From: an uncultured Halobacteriovorax sp.
GTDB lineage: Bacteria > Bdellovibrionota > Bacteriovoracia > Bacteriovoracales > Bacteriovoracaceae
Assembly (NCBI GenBank): GCA_913061265.1
Contig: CAJXVS010000004.1
Coordinates: 124,001-188,000 of the forward strand
Direction of reading: 5' to 3'
Length of the DNA stretch: 64,000 nt
A model generated the notes under the pieces. It did not search any database. It was given only the letters and a program-made list of their open reading frames with translations, and had not been told where the DNA came from. The translations under genes were made by a program, and so were the position numbers. Shown one piece after another: positions 55,225 through 63,754 of this stretch (position 1 is the first letter of the stretch; the number at the start of each line of letters is the position of its first letter).

Positions 55225-56219
55225 AAAAAGCACTCTTGCTCATCAATTTAGGAACTCCAAGATCTACTGATCCTAACGATGTCGGTGATTATTTAACAGA
55301 GTTCTTAACAGATAAGTATGTCATTGATCTGCCCTATATCTTTAGGCAGTTCCTCGTTAGAGCGCTTATTGTTCCAAAAAGAAAGTTTGCTAGCGCTGAA
55401 AAGTATAAAAGAGTTTGGCTAAAAGAAGGATCCCCTCTCTTATTTCATACAGAGAATATTTCAGAAAAACTAAATAAGGCCTTAGATCAATACGATGTCT
55501 CTTATGCTATGAGGTATGGCGAACCCTCAATCTTATCTCAGCTTGAAAAAATTAAAGACTATGACAGAATCGAGGTCCTTCCTCTTTACCCCCACGACAC
55601 AAAGTCCAGTATTACAACGGCCCTTGAAGCAGTGGAAAAAGCTTCTAAGAAGTTAAAGATTGAATCAAAGATCAATATCATTAAGCCTTTTTACGATAAA
55701 GAATTCTTTATCAGCAGCCTTGCAGACAAGATCAAAAGCGAGATCAATATTGATGAAAAGGACTTTATCCTTTTTAGCTACCATGGAATCCCAGTTCATC
55801 ATCTACCCGCAAAATGCGCTGAATGTAATCTAGAGTCACCAAAGAATTGCAAAGACTCAGCCCTTATCAATGATTGCTACAGGGCCCAGTGCTACAAAAC
55901 AACAGAGCTCGTGGCAAAGTCTCTTGGTCTTCCAGAGAGTAAATACATGACTTCTTTTCAATCAAGACTTGGAAAGAGGCCTTGGATAAAGCCTTATACT
56001 GACTTAGTCATTGATGAGTTAAAAAAACGAGGCGTACGTAGCCTTGCTGTCCTTAGCCCGTCTTTTGTAGCCGATTGCCTGGAAACACTTGAAGAACTTG
56101 GAATGGAGCTTAAAGAAGATTTTGAAGCGGATAATAGCGACTATGACCTAAAGTTCATTCCTTGCCTGAATGATTCTGATGTTTTTATAAAAAACCTGAG
56201 CGGATTTTTAAATACTTAA
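55221..56219 (+). CDS. hemH: Ferrochelatase with an internal cysteine cluster
   Basis: HemH inserts ferrous iron into protoporphyrin IX. The 332-residue protein has LLINLGTPRSTDPNDVGDYL, the active-site histidine in FSYHGIPVHHLP and SPSFVADCLETLEELGME. After the histidine it reads KCAECNLESPKNC then NDCYRAQCYKTT: five cysteines within about 30 residues. A class of ferrochelatases with [2Fe-2S] clusters held by internal cysteines is known, and this pattern fits it. The gene is the last of the hem series; a 68-base gap follows. Confidence 0.94.
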   Translation: MKKALLLINLGTPRSTDPNDVGDYLTEFLTDKYVIDLPYIFRQFLVRALIVPKRKFASAEKYKRVWLKEGSPLLFHTENISEKLNKALDQYDVSYAMRYGEPSILSQLEKIKDYDRIEVLPLYPHDTKSSITTALEAVEKASKKLKIESKINIIKPFYDKEFFISSLADKIKSEINIDEKDFILFSYHGIPVHHLPAKCAECNLESPKNCKDSALINDCYRAQCYKTTELVAKSLGLPESKYMTSFQSRLGKRPWIKPYTDLVIDELKKRGVRSLAVLSPSFVADCLETLEELGMELKEDFEADNSDYDLKFIPCLNDSDVFIKNLSGFLNT

Positions 56220-56287
56220 ACATTTTTTGCGCCGAGCACAATAAGTCGATGGTTCCGAAAGCTTTGTGACCATGATACCCCTCCTCC

Positions 56288-58063
56288 ATGAAAAATCTTT
56301 GGCCTCTCGGCTTTCTTATAAGCCCCCTTATTTATAGCAGCAACTTCTCAACTCTTATCTATGGGAAGATTATCTTTATCCAGCTTTGGATCGTGATCGG
56401 CCTTATGGCATTGATTAAATCCAGTATAAAAACCAATCCCTTTCTTCTCTCTCTTTTAGGACTAATCCTTTGGGCAGCTGCCTCAAGCTTTTGGGCGACT
56501 GATGCAAACCTAGTTTGGACGGGAGCTTTATGGAGAGGAACTGGTCTCTATTTTTATATTTCTCTTTTCTGCGGCCTAATACTCCTCAACGGTACTCAAG
56601 GCTCAAAAGAAATTCTTCAAAAAACCTATGTCTACCTAGCCAGCATCATTGCACTAGCAACTTCGATAGAAACTCTTTTTTATACAAGATCAGGATCTAC
56701 CCTTTTTACTGGTAACCAAAATGCCACGGCCTTTCTTTTAACGACCTCTTTGTTCTTTCTCTTAAAGAACAAATTAAGCTCTTATAAGTTCTTCAATTTC
56801 TTTATAGGAATAGTGATCACAGTAGGAATCATAAGCTCTGGTTCAAGAGCAGCCCTCGGAGGCTTAATCCTCTGCCTTAGCATTTACTTTCTCTATCTAA
56901 AGAGACCAGCTCTTAAGACTCTTCTCATTTGGGGTCTTGGTTCTTTAGGAATGGGCGCCCTTTATCACTTGTTCATTGACTCAAATTTCTTAAACGGTCT
57001 CTTAAATAGATCAAATGCCTTTCATCGCCTTGATATTTGGAAAGGCTCGATTGAAGCCTTTATGGAAAAACCTATCTTGGGTTGGGGTTTTCAAGGCCTT
57101 TATGATGGTTTCTGGAGCCACTTTCCTGCTGGTCTCACTATGGATATTCAGTGGGTGGATAATGCTCACTCTCTTCCTTTTAATCTTTTAACGGAACTCG
57201 GAAGTATTGGATTTCTTTTAGGAGCATCTTCAGTGCTCTTTCTCTTGAAAGAGTTAAAGGATAAAAAAAGTGATGAGAGAATCTTCTGGGGACTCTACAT
57301 TTTCTTTTGTTTTCTCTACTTATTCTCACAGCCTGTTTACATCGACACCTTGGTCATCCTTTTTATAAGTTATTATCTTTTTAGCGACAGTTTAAAGAAC
57401 TTTGAGATGCCAAAAGCCCTTAATATCCCATTAAAAGTCAGTGCGATCGTGGTTATTTTGTTTATCTCAGTAAAACAAGTTCAGCAGAATTCATTGGTCA
57501 CTGAAGCTAGAGATTCATTGGACCTAAAACGGGATTTTCGACCTTATTGGAGAGCTTTCACCTCGCAAAAACCCTTTATTGATCCACAAGGTTCTCTCTA
57601 TCGCTTGAGCAATCGCTTTAAGGATTATTATTCAGATCCATTGACTCCTGAAGGAGATAAGAAGATCTTTAGCAACCTGATGCTAGCAGAGATAAGCAAG
57701 GCTTATTCTAGCTCGAGTCACCGTCCGCGCTTTTTAGACACCTATGGCGTTTGGAATATGAGGGCCAAGAACTTCAAGCTAGCTGATCAAAACTTTGATC
57801 TTATTCTTAAAAGATCCCCCGATAATATAAACATCATCTATCTGAAAGCTGAATCAGCCGCTCTTCAAAACAATAAGTCTGAAGCTCTTACACTCTTTGA
57901 AAAAGCTGAGTCATTAAATAAGACCAATACAAATATTAAGATGAACCTAGCTAAACTTTATATGTCACTAGGCTACCGAGATAAGGCCATCTCTAAGATC
58001 AAAGAAGCTAGTCAATTAGATCCAGAAAACCAAGACCTTAAGAAAATCCTTAATCAATTTTAG
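56288..58063 (+). CDS. O-antigen ligase-like protein with C-terminal TPR repeats
   Basis: The 591-residue protein has about ten membrane segments and the Wzy_C-type region (SGSRAALGGLILCLSIYFLY, FMEKPILGWGFQGLYDGFW, NAHSLPFNLLTELGSIGFLL), then a soluble part from about 410 ending in two TPR units (PDNINIIYLKAESAALQNNK, NIKMNLAKLYMSLGYRDKAI). O-antigen ligases and PglL-type oligosaccharyl transferases share this plan; TPRs at the end are seen in some. It repeats the EKPILGWG motif of the gene at 26.1-27.3 kb. No ribosome site is evident before the ATG. Confidence 0.82.
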   Translation: MKNLWPLGFLISPLIYSSNFSTLIYGKIIFIQLWIVIGLMALIKSSIKTNPFLLSLLGLILWAAASSFWATDANLVWTGALWRGTGLYFYISLFCGLILLNGTQGSKEILQKTYVYLASIIALATSIETLFYTRSGSTLFTGNQNATAFLLTTSLFFLLKNKLSSYKFFNFFIGIVITVGIISSGSRAALGGLILCLSIYFLYLKRPALKTLLIWGLGSLGMGALYHLFIDSNFLNGLLNRSNAFHRLDIWKGSIEAFMEKPILGWGFQGLYDGFWSHFPAGLTMDIQWVDNAHSLPFNLLTELGSIGFLLGASSVLFLLKELKDKKSDERIFWGLYIFFCFLYLFSQPVYIDTLVILFISYYLFSDSLKNFEMPKALNIPLKVSAIVVILFISVKQVQQNSLVTEARDSLDLKRDFRPYWRAFTSQKPFIDPQGSLYRLSNRFKDYYSDPLTPEGDKKIFSNLMLAEISKAYSSSSHRPRFLDTYGVWNMRAKNFKLADQNFDLILKRSPDNINIIYLKAESAALQNNKSEALTLFEKAESLNKTNTNIKMNLAKLYMSLGYRDKAISKIKEASQLDPENQDLKKILNQF

Positions 58064-58070
58064 GAAAAAA

Positions 58071-58098
58071 AAAGCCCCTCCGAAGAGGGGCCTTTTCT
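58071..58098. terminator. Strong bidirectional intrinsic terminator
   Basis: A perfect 7-base stem GCCCCTC/GAGGGGC with a CGAA loop (58074-58091) is flanked by a run of A on the left and CTTTTCTT on the right. It serves both convergent genes, the O-antigen ligase/TPR gene and the outer-membrane protein gene. Confidence 0.92.
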
Positions 58099-58128
58099 TA
58101 AATATGATTTAATCTTTAAATTAAGAGA

Positions 58129-59271
58129 TTAGAACCAGTAATGAACAGCAACTTCTGTAAGTAGAGCATCTGTTGAAAGATCCCCAACTGCACCAGCACC
58201 TGTACCTGTACCAATATTTCCGTCAACCTTTAGCTTACCAAAGTTAAGAGTTGCACCAGCGTTGTAGGCTGTTGAACTTCCGTTAACATCTGACTCTAAA
58301 GCAGCAGCTGTAGCAGCTTTTGTTTTAGTGCTATCGATAAGAACGTTCTGACGAACAGATCCTCTAAGAGTTAGCCAAGAGTTAGCATCAACTTCAAATC
58401 CTAAGTTAACCTTAAGGTTGTTAGTTTTAAGTTCTTGAGCAAGAGTTGCTCCAGCAAGCTTATCTTCCGACTTAGCCATGTTGTAAGTAACATCTGTGTA
58501 AATTCTAGCTGTAGAAGATACTTCATGAGTATGACCAGCACCAACCATAATAGTGTTTCTGCTAGTTTCTGACTTAGTAGCGCCAGAAGTGAAATCTACA
58601 CCCTTAGCTTCGTACATACCATAAAATGTCCAGTTACCCCAGTTGTATCCAAGGTTGATGTCCATGTTATCGGCTTCTACTTTTCCAGATTCTGTAGTTG
58701 AAGCATTTGTAGTATTTTCATACTTGTCTTTGATTACAAAGTTTACAGAACCTTCGATGTCACCAAATACGGCACCAGCTCCAAGACTCATTGAACCATG
58801 CTTTTGCTCTTGAGCACTAACAGTAGTTCCTTTGTTTTTTGAAGCAGAATAACCGATTCTAGCTCCCCACTGAAATCCCATATCTCCTGCGAAGAAAAGA
58901 TCTAGATTATCAGAACGATCAACTACACCAGCGTTACCAAAACCAGCAACTCCAGCATAACCGTTGCTAGTAGCATCAGCGATGTTGTTTTGAGAATCAC
59001 TTTGGTCGTTCATGTAAACACCATAATTAAATGATCCAGCTTCTTTAAAGAATCCACCTTCAGCAGTAGAACCAGCAGTTCCCCATTCAGTAGTTACATA
59101 GTTAGTCGTTGAACCTGCGTGAGCTGGGTTCATGAATACGTTACGAGTATCATCAATATAATGTGATCCACGAGCTGTATCCTGACCTAAAGAAGTCATT
59201 CTTGTTTTTGTTGCAAAGGCACTAGTAGAGAGAAGCACTAGTCCGGTTGCGATTAATAATGATTTTTTCAT
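58129..59271 (-). CDS. Outer-membrane beta-barrel (porin-like) protein
   Basis: The 380-residue protein has a signal peptide (KKSLLIATGLVLLSTSAFA, cut before TKTRM), alternating short beta strands such as NINLGYNWGNWTFYGMYEAK and WLTLRGSVRQNVLI, and a C-terminal phenylalanine after VAVHYW, the barrel-assembly signal. The start is at 59271 because AAGGAGAAGATTTA precedes it; the upstream ATG has no such site. A TTGACA promoter and a strong terminator suggest high expression, as for a major porin. Pore substrate is unknown. Confidence 0.8.
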   Translation of the reverse strand: MKKSLLIATGLVLLSTSAFATKTRMTSLGQDTARGSHYIDDTRNVFMNPAHAGSTTNYVTTEWGTAGSTAEGGFFKEAGSFNYGVYMNDQSDSQNNIADATSNGYAGVAGFGNAGVVDRSDNLDLFFAGDMGFQWGARIGYSASKNKGTTVSAQEQKHGSMSLGAGAVFGDIEGSVNFVIKDKYENTTNASTTESGKVEADNMDINLGYNWGNWTFYGMYEAKGVDFTSGATKSETSRNTIMVGAGHTHEVSSTARIYTDVTYNMAKSEDKLAGATLAQELKTNNLKVNLGFEVDANSWLTLRGSVRQNVLIDSTKTKAATAAALESDVNGSSTAYNAGATLNFGKLKVDGNIGTGTGAGAVGDLSTDALLTEVAVHYWF

Positions 59272-59371
59272 TAAATCTTCTCCTTGAAGTATGATTGGAA
59301 TTACATCCAACATTTGTAAAACCAAGTTTAGTTATTTCTAAAACTTTTTTTATACTTTTATTATTATTCTA

Positions 59372-59400
59372 ATTTTCAGAGCCTAGCCCATAAATGTCAA
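59372..59400 (-). promoter_or_regulatory. Promoter of the outer-membrane protein gene
   Basis: A perfect -35 TTGACA (59395-59400), a 17-base spacer and GAAAAT (59372-59377) lie about 100 bases before the start codon. The leader of roughly 95 bases is long for this window and could be regulated. Confidence 0.5.
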
Positions 59401-59427
59401 CACATTGGAGTAAAAAAATTCCCTCTG

Positions 59428-60570
59428 TTATTGAAGTTGCCCTTCGATTTCCTTCTGCCTTGCAAGCGCTCGCATCAAATGAGTCGGAGCGCATTCGGAA
59501 TCTTCGCATGTTATCTCCATAGGGGCAGTATTCTCGAATGGCCCATTAACACTCACTAAATGAAGATTCTTAACGCTCGTTTTCGATTCCTGATAAAGAC
59601 TGTCGTCAATTTTTGGACAGGGACTATTCTTGTCTAAAGTGATGAATTCTTCACATGAAACTTTTTTCGATTTTTTAAATATTTTTTCAATATGACGCTT
59701 TAAAAGGCGAATTTTCCTAGAAATATCCTCTTCATTTTGCTGATTTATATCAATATGAAGCACAAATTCAATCGATTGCTTGCCTTCTACTTCACCAAAC
59801 TCACCAATAAAGTGTCCCCATTCGTGGGTATAACTTAAAGGAACAAAGATAGTTTCTGTTTTATCAGCAATGTTCTCTTCAAAGATAAATTTAATATAAA
59901 GACTGGCCGGTGTTATCGTTGATTCACAGAACTCGATGAACTTATCACCAAGCTTATTCTTATCTTCATAGTGATTAAGAAAGCTCTGAGGACCAGCTCC
60001 CCAATAAAGCTTCTCACAGTTAAGCTCTTCACCATTAGAAGTCTTCAGCGACCAGCTAGAGTTCTCTATAAGGTCCGTGCTCTCAATTTGCGTTAAACCA
60101 ATTAAGGTATTCGTCCATTTCTTTTCGTTAAGGTTCTTAAAGAATTCAAGGTCATTTATAAAAGGATAGATCTGGCTTAAGTCTATCTCAGCTCGTGGTT
60201 CTTTAAAGTAAGCTTCTCCCCATAGCAGGGCTTCAGGCTTTCCTCTTCCGCTAAACTTTCTAAATTCTTGTTCTTTAAAGTATTCCGCTTCCCCTTCAAT
60301 TTCTTTAATTTCAATATTAGGAAAAAGCTTCTTAAAGGATTCAATATTTACTTGCCCTCTTAAAGAGGTAGGTCCCTTTGGGAGGATTTCTAAAGGTGTT
60401 AGCTGTGGGTGGCAAAGAAGTTGAACCTCTTCATTTCCAAACTTTTCAACCAGGGATTTATACAAAGCCACTGAGTAGAGGTCTTCCCCTACGACTAGGT
60501 GCCTTACAAATCTGGATACAGTTTCGATTGATTCTTCTTTTTTAAGTGCGCGGATGTCACTAAAGCTCAT
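59428..60570 (-). CDS. Hypothetical protein, 380 residues, oxidoreductase-like
   Basis: A soluble protein without a signal peptide. Near the start FVRHLVVGEDLYSVALYKSL could be a degenerate dinucleotide-binding beta-alpha-beta unit, and LNCEKLYWGAGPQSFLNHYE resembles a second flavin-binding segment, so an FAD-dependent oxidoreductase fold is possible but not shown. The middle TETIFVPLSYTHEWGHFIGE is unusual. It has its own promoter and ends 156 bases from the outer-membrane gene's start. I do not recognise the family. Confidence 0.65.
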   Translation of the reverse strand: MSFSDIRALKKEESIETVSRFVRHLVVGEDLYSVALYKSLVEKFGNEEVQLLCHPQLTPLEILPKGPTSLRGQVNIESFKKLFPNIEIKEIEGEAEYFKEQEFRKFSGRGKPEALLWGEAYFKEPRAEIDLSQIYPFINDLEFFKNLNEKKWTNTLIGLTQIESTDLIENSSWSLKTSNGEELNCEKLYWGAGPQSFLNHYEDKNKLGDKFIEFCESTITPASLYIKFIFEENIADKTETIFVPLSYTHEWGHFIGEFGEVEGKQSIEFVLHIDINQQNEEDISRKIRLLKRHIEKIFKKSKKVSCEEFITLDKNSPCPKIDDSLYQESKTSVKNLHLVSVNGPFENTAPMEITCEDSECAPTHLMRALARQKEIEGQLQ

Positions 60571-60600
60571 GGCTTTGCCCCTATTTCATTGTGTGACTCA

Positions 60601-60629
60601 ATACTACAAACAAGGACAAGGCCTATCAA
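60601..60629 (-). promoter_or_regulatory. Sigma-70-like promoter of the 380-residue hypothetical
   Basis: On the minus strand TTGATA (60624-60629), a 17-base spacer and TAGTAT (60601-60606) lie about 30 bases before the start codon. Confidence 0.6.
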
Positions 60630-60678
60630 GAATTCTTAGCTTTTATTTTCTCTTTATTGGTGGGATCTGGGTTTAGGC

Positions 60679-60710
60679 AAAAAAAAAGACGAAGCAGGCT
60701 TCGTCTTTTT
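60679..60710. terminator. Intrinsic terminator after the lytic transglycosylase
   Basis: A stem GACGAAG/CTTCGTC with a CAGG loop (60688-60705) is flanked by nine A on the left and TTTTT on the right. It follows the transglycosylase stop codon on the minus strand by about 25 bases; symmetry allows action in both directions. Confidence 0.88.
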
Positions 60711-60732
60711 ATATAGTTAGTTGATTATTTAA

Positions 60733-62247
60733 TTAACGCACAGCTAAGCGATCACCTGGTCTAATCATTCGGCGCTTTAACAACTTTAGGTTTGAAGCGA
60801 TAAGGTCATTCAACTGTAGCCCATTCTTTCTGGCCACAGTCCAAAGGGAATCACCTTTTTTAACCGTATAGTAAACCTGAGGGTTAGGGATCCTCTTCCC
60901 TCTTCTTTTAGCGATATTGATTCTTTTTCTATAGGCCCTATGTCTTCTCACGCTCTTTCTAGGTCTTTCATAAAGATCAGCATACATATTTGCTTTTAAG
61001 TTTTGAGCGTCTCTAAAAGGAAGAACAATAACCTGACCTGCTTTAAGCCTGGAGTTGCTCTTTAGACCAGGGTTCAACGCTTCAAGAACATAAGGCTTTT
61101 TAATCTTATACTTTCTAGCCACATGAGAGAGGCGTGCGTTTCTTCCTTTTACTTTATAAGTCCTATATTCAGTTGCAGCAAAAGACTTAACAATGTCTTG
61201 AGACTCACAACACCTGCTCCAAGCCACTTGATAGCCAACAGGAATTCTTAAACGATAGCTTTCAACATTTGGTGGAGTAAACCATCTTAAGATCTCTGGG
61301 TTTAATCTCTGGATCTCTTCAAACTCTACGTCGATGGCCTTAGCCACTTTCATTAAGTCTGTATTTCCTGGTAATTCAATTTCTTCAAAGTCTAAAGGCT
61401 CACTAAAGACGATATCTCCAAAACCAAAAGAGTTTAGATTCTTTCCGATAATAGCCAGGGCCATAATCTTAGGAACATAGTTTTTTGTTTCAGGCTTTAG
61501 ATATCTTCCTTTGGCAATCTTCCAAAAGTTCTCAGTCTTGTAACGGCGTATGGCACGGCCCATCTTACCTTCACCAGCATTATAACCAGCGGCGGCCAAT
61601 TCCCATGAACCAAAATCTTTAAAGAGTTTAGTTAGGTACTTTGAAGCCGCTATAGTGGCTTTAATAGGATCTCTTCTTTCATCAACATACCAATCAATCT
61701 TTAACTTGAAGCGCTTCCCCGTATAAGGCATGAACTGCCAAGGACCAACGGCACGGGCCCAACTCTTAGCCTTGTTTTGAAAACCACTTTCGGCCATGGC
61801 TAAGAAGATAAGGTCTCTAGGGAGACCGTGATCTTCTAAGATCTTTCCTAAAAGAGGAGCGTATCTTCCCGCTCTACCTGAGTATCTTTCAAAAAACCCC
61901 CGGCCTCTATTTGAAAAGTATTTTATCCACTTCTTAACACTCTTATTATAAACAACAGGTATATCAAAATAATAATTCTCTAAATTTAAATGTTCTGCCC
62001 CGTAAAGAAAGTAGGTTTTAGTTTTATGTTTATCTGGAGAAGTAATCTCTGCAGAACCTATAATCTGAGAATCATTCTTTTGAACAAGAGCTTGCCTTTG
62101 AGCATCAAGGGCGTTTTGCATGTTCTTTGAAATATTCTTTTCATAGGTTTCAGGATCTTGAACTTCTTTCTTTTGACTAGCACAACCCACCAATAGGGCC
62201 GGAACAATCATAAGAAGGGCAAAAGATTTGAAATTACGATTAAGCAT
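60733..62247 (-). CDS. MltD-like membrane-bound lytic transglycosylase with LysM domains
   Basis: The 504-residue lipoprotein (SFALLMIVPALLVGCAS, Cys in VGC) cleaves peptidoglycan glycan strands. The SLT domain has the catalytic Glu in FLAMAESGFQNKAKSWARAV, then GPWQFMPYTGKRF and AAGYNAGEGKMGRAI. LysM-like repeats follow: RLSHVARKYKIKKPYVLEAL and VYYTVKKGDSLWTVARKNGL. Start 62247 is chosen because AAGGACTTAT precedes it and the candidate promoter lies just upstream, covering any earlier start. It is transcribed alone. Confidence 0.92.
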   Translation of the reverse strand: MLNRNFKSFALLMIVPALLVGCASQKKEVQDPETYEKNISKNMQNALDAQRQALVQKNDSQIIGSAEITSPDKHKTKTYFLYGAEHLNLENYYFDIPVVYNKSVKKWIKYFSNRGRGFFERYSGRAGRYAPLLGKILEDHGLPRDLIFLAMAESGFQNKAKSWARAVGPWQFMPYTGKRFKLKIDWYVDERRDPIKATIAASKYLTKLFKDFGSWELAAAGYNAGEGKMGRAIRRYKTENFWKIAKGRYLKPETKNYVPKIMALAIIGKNLNSFGFGDIVFSEPLDFEEIELPGNTDLMKVAKAIDVEFEEIQRLNPEILRWFTPPNVESYRLRIPVGYQVAWSRCCESQDIVKSFAATEYRTYKVKGRNARLSHVARKYKIKKPYVLEALNPGLKSNSRLKAGQVIVLPFRDAQNLKANMYADLYERPRKSVRRHRAYRKRINIAKRRGKRIPNPQVYYTVKKGDSLWTVARKNGLQLNDLIASNLKLLKRRMIRPGDRLAVR

Positions 62248-62293
62248 ATAAGTCCTTATTTTGGTTCTAGAAGGTCCTTTTTCCAGATCTACT

Positions 62294-62322
62294 ATTGTCC
62301 CACCTCTGTAAATACCGGTCAA
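62294..62322 (-). promoter_or_regulatory. Promoter of the lytic transglycosylase
   Basis: TTGACC (62317-62322), a 17-base spacer and GACAAT (62294-62299) lie about 47 bases before the chosen start codon and thus argue against the longer upstream reading. Confidence 0.5.
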
Positions 62323-62411
62323 ACAATAGGCATTTTAGCCAAGTTCTACCCACTTAGAAAGCTCTAAGTCCTTAAAATCTGACAACTTTATTTGGTAGAG
62401 GCCCACAAGCC

Positions 62412-63659
62412 CTAGCCTTCGCGGTCTAGGTAACTATCCACCACAATTGTTCCAACTGCATCGCCAAAGACGTTAACAGTTGTTCTAAACATATCGAGTA
62501 ATCTATCAACAGCTAGGATTAGACCGATACCTTCAAGAGGTAGCCCTACTGCGCCAAGAACAATGGACATTGTAATAAGCCCTGCCCCCGGAATAGCTGC
62601 AGCACCAATGGCAGCTAGTGAAGCCGTCATAAAGATGATCATCTGCTGACCGATACTTAGATCAATACCATAGGCCTGAGCAATAAAGATGGCCGCAACT
62701 GATTCGTAAAGTGCTGTTCCATCCATGTTCACTGTGGCCCCAAGAGGAAGAACAAACTTAGCCGTTTCATTATGAACACCTAAGTTCTCTTCGACTGACT
62801 TCATTGTAACTGGCAGTGTCGCAGCGGAAGAAGAAGTAGAAAAAGCAGTCATAAGAGCAGGAAAGATTCCCCTTATGATAAACATAGGTGATTTCTTTAA
62901 GCGCCAGCTAGCGATAAACATTAAGAAACAAGCATGACAAAGAAGTCCCACTAGAACTGTTAAGATGTATTTAGATAAAGAGACCAAAGCTCCATAACCG
63001 GACTTGGCCATAACATCTAACATAAGTACAAAGATACCAATGGGAGCAAGCTTCATAATCCCATTAACCATGACTAATGATAAATGCTCTAAGGCACCCA
63101 TGAACTTAGTAATAGGCTCACTTTCTTTCATATGATAAAGAGTTGCCCAACCAAGCATGATCGAAAAGACGATCACTTGTAGGATTGTTGAATTCGCCAT
63201 GGCCCCAAAAGGGTTTGTAGGAATAGCATCAACAATAACACCGATAACTGTTTTCCAGAGACCTTCATTACTTTGAACTCTTTCTGACATAGAAGTTGAA
63301 AGACCTTCAAGACCTTGAGTTCCAAGATCAGCACCTACTCCAGGGTTGATCAAGTTAACAAAGATAAGACCAAACATAACCGCAATGGCCGTTGTCACAA
63401 AGTAGTAACCCATGGCTTTTCTTCCCATGGATCCTAATTGCTCAGGGGTTCCAAGGTTAACCATAGACATATAAATGGATGATAAGACGAGGGGAACAAT
63501 CATCATCTTCAATAAGCGAATAAAGACGGTACCAATTGGTTTTACATAGGATACAAGGTCACCTTGCCCTGTATTGTACAGGATCATACCTATAATAAGA
63601 CCGAGAACCATGGCGATGCCAATTCTCGTGGCGTCCTTCTTTGAAGATGCGGAAGACAT
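62412..63659 (-). CDS. Dicarboxylate/amino acid:cation symporter (SDF family)
   Basis: The 415-residue inner-membrane protein imports C4-dicarboxylates or glutamate with Na+ or H+. It has about eight membrane helices and the family's re-entrant loops: ALMTAFSTSSSAATLPVTMK (serine-rich) and PLGATVNMDGTALYESVAAI (NMDGT), then AAIPGAGLITMSIVLGAVGL. Substrate (glutamate/aspartate versus dicarboxylate) is not decided by eye. It is divergent from the last gene of the window. Confidence 0.95.
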   Translation of the reverse strand: MSSASSKKDATRIGIAMVLGLIIGMILYNTGQGDLVSYVKPIGTVFIRLLKMMIVPLVLSSIYMSMVNLGTPEQLGSMGRKAMGYYFVTTAIAVMFGLIFVNLINPGVGADLGTQGLEGLSTSMSERVQSNEGLWKTVIGVIVDAIPTNPFGAMANSTILQVIVFSIMLGWATLYHMKESEPITKFMGALEHLSLVMVNGIMKLAPIGIFVLMLDVMAKSGYGALVSLSKYILTVLVGLLCHACFLMFIASWRLKKSPMFIIRGIFPALMTAFSTSSSAATLPVTMKSVEENLGVHNETAKFVLPLGATVNMDGTALYESVAAIFIAQAYGIDLSIGQQMIIFMTASLAAIGAAAIPGAGLITMSIVLGAVGLPLEGIGLILAVDRLLDMFRTTVNVFGDAVGTIVVDSYLDREG

Positions 63660-63754
63660 TTCTTTCCCCTTTAATACGAATCACAAACTGATACGAATTT
63701 CTGATAAAATTTAATAACTGCTGATTATTATAGCAGCAAGGGACTAGTTACAGG

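Noticed and set aside
63674-63698. Two direct copies of ATACGAAT in the gap before the symporter gene
   Set aside because: Two short copies 17 bases apart in an AT-rich gap are not enough to claim an operator without other copies in the genome.
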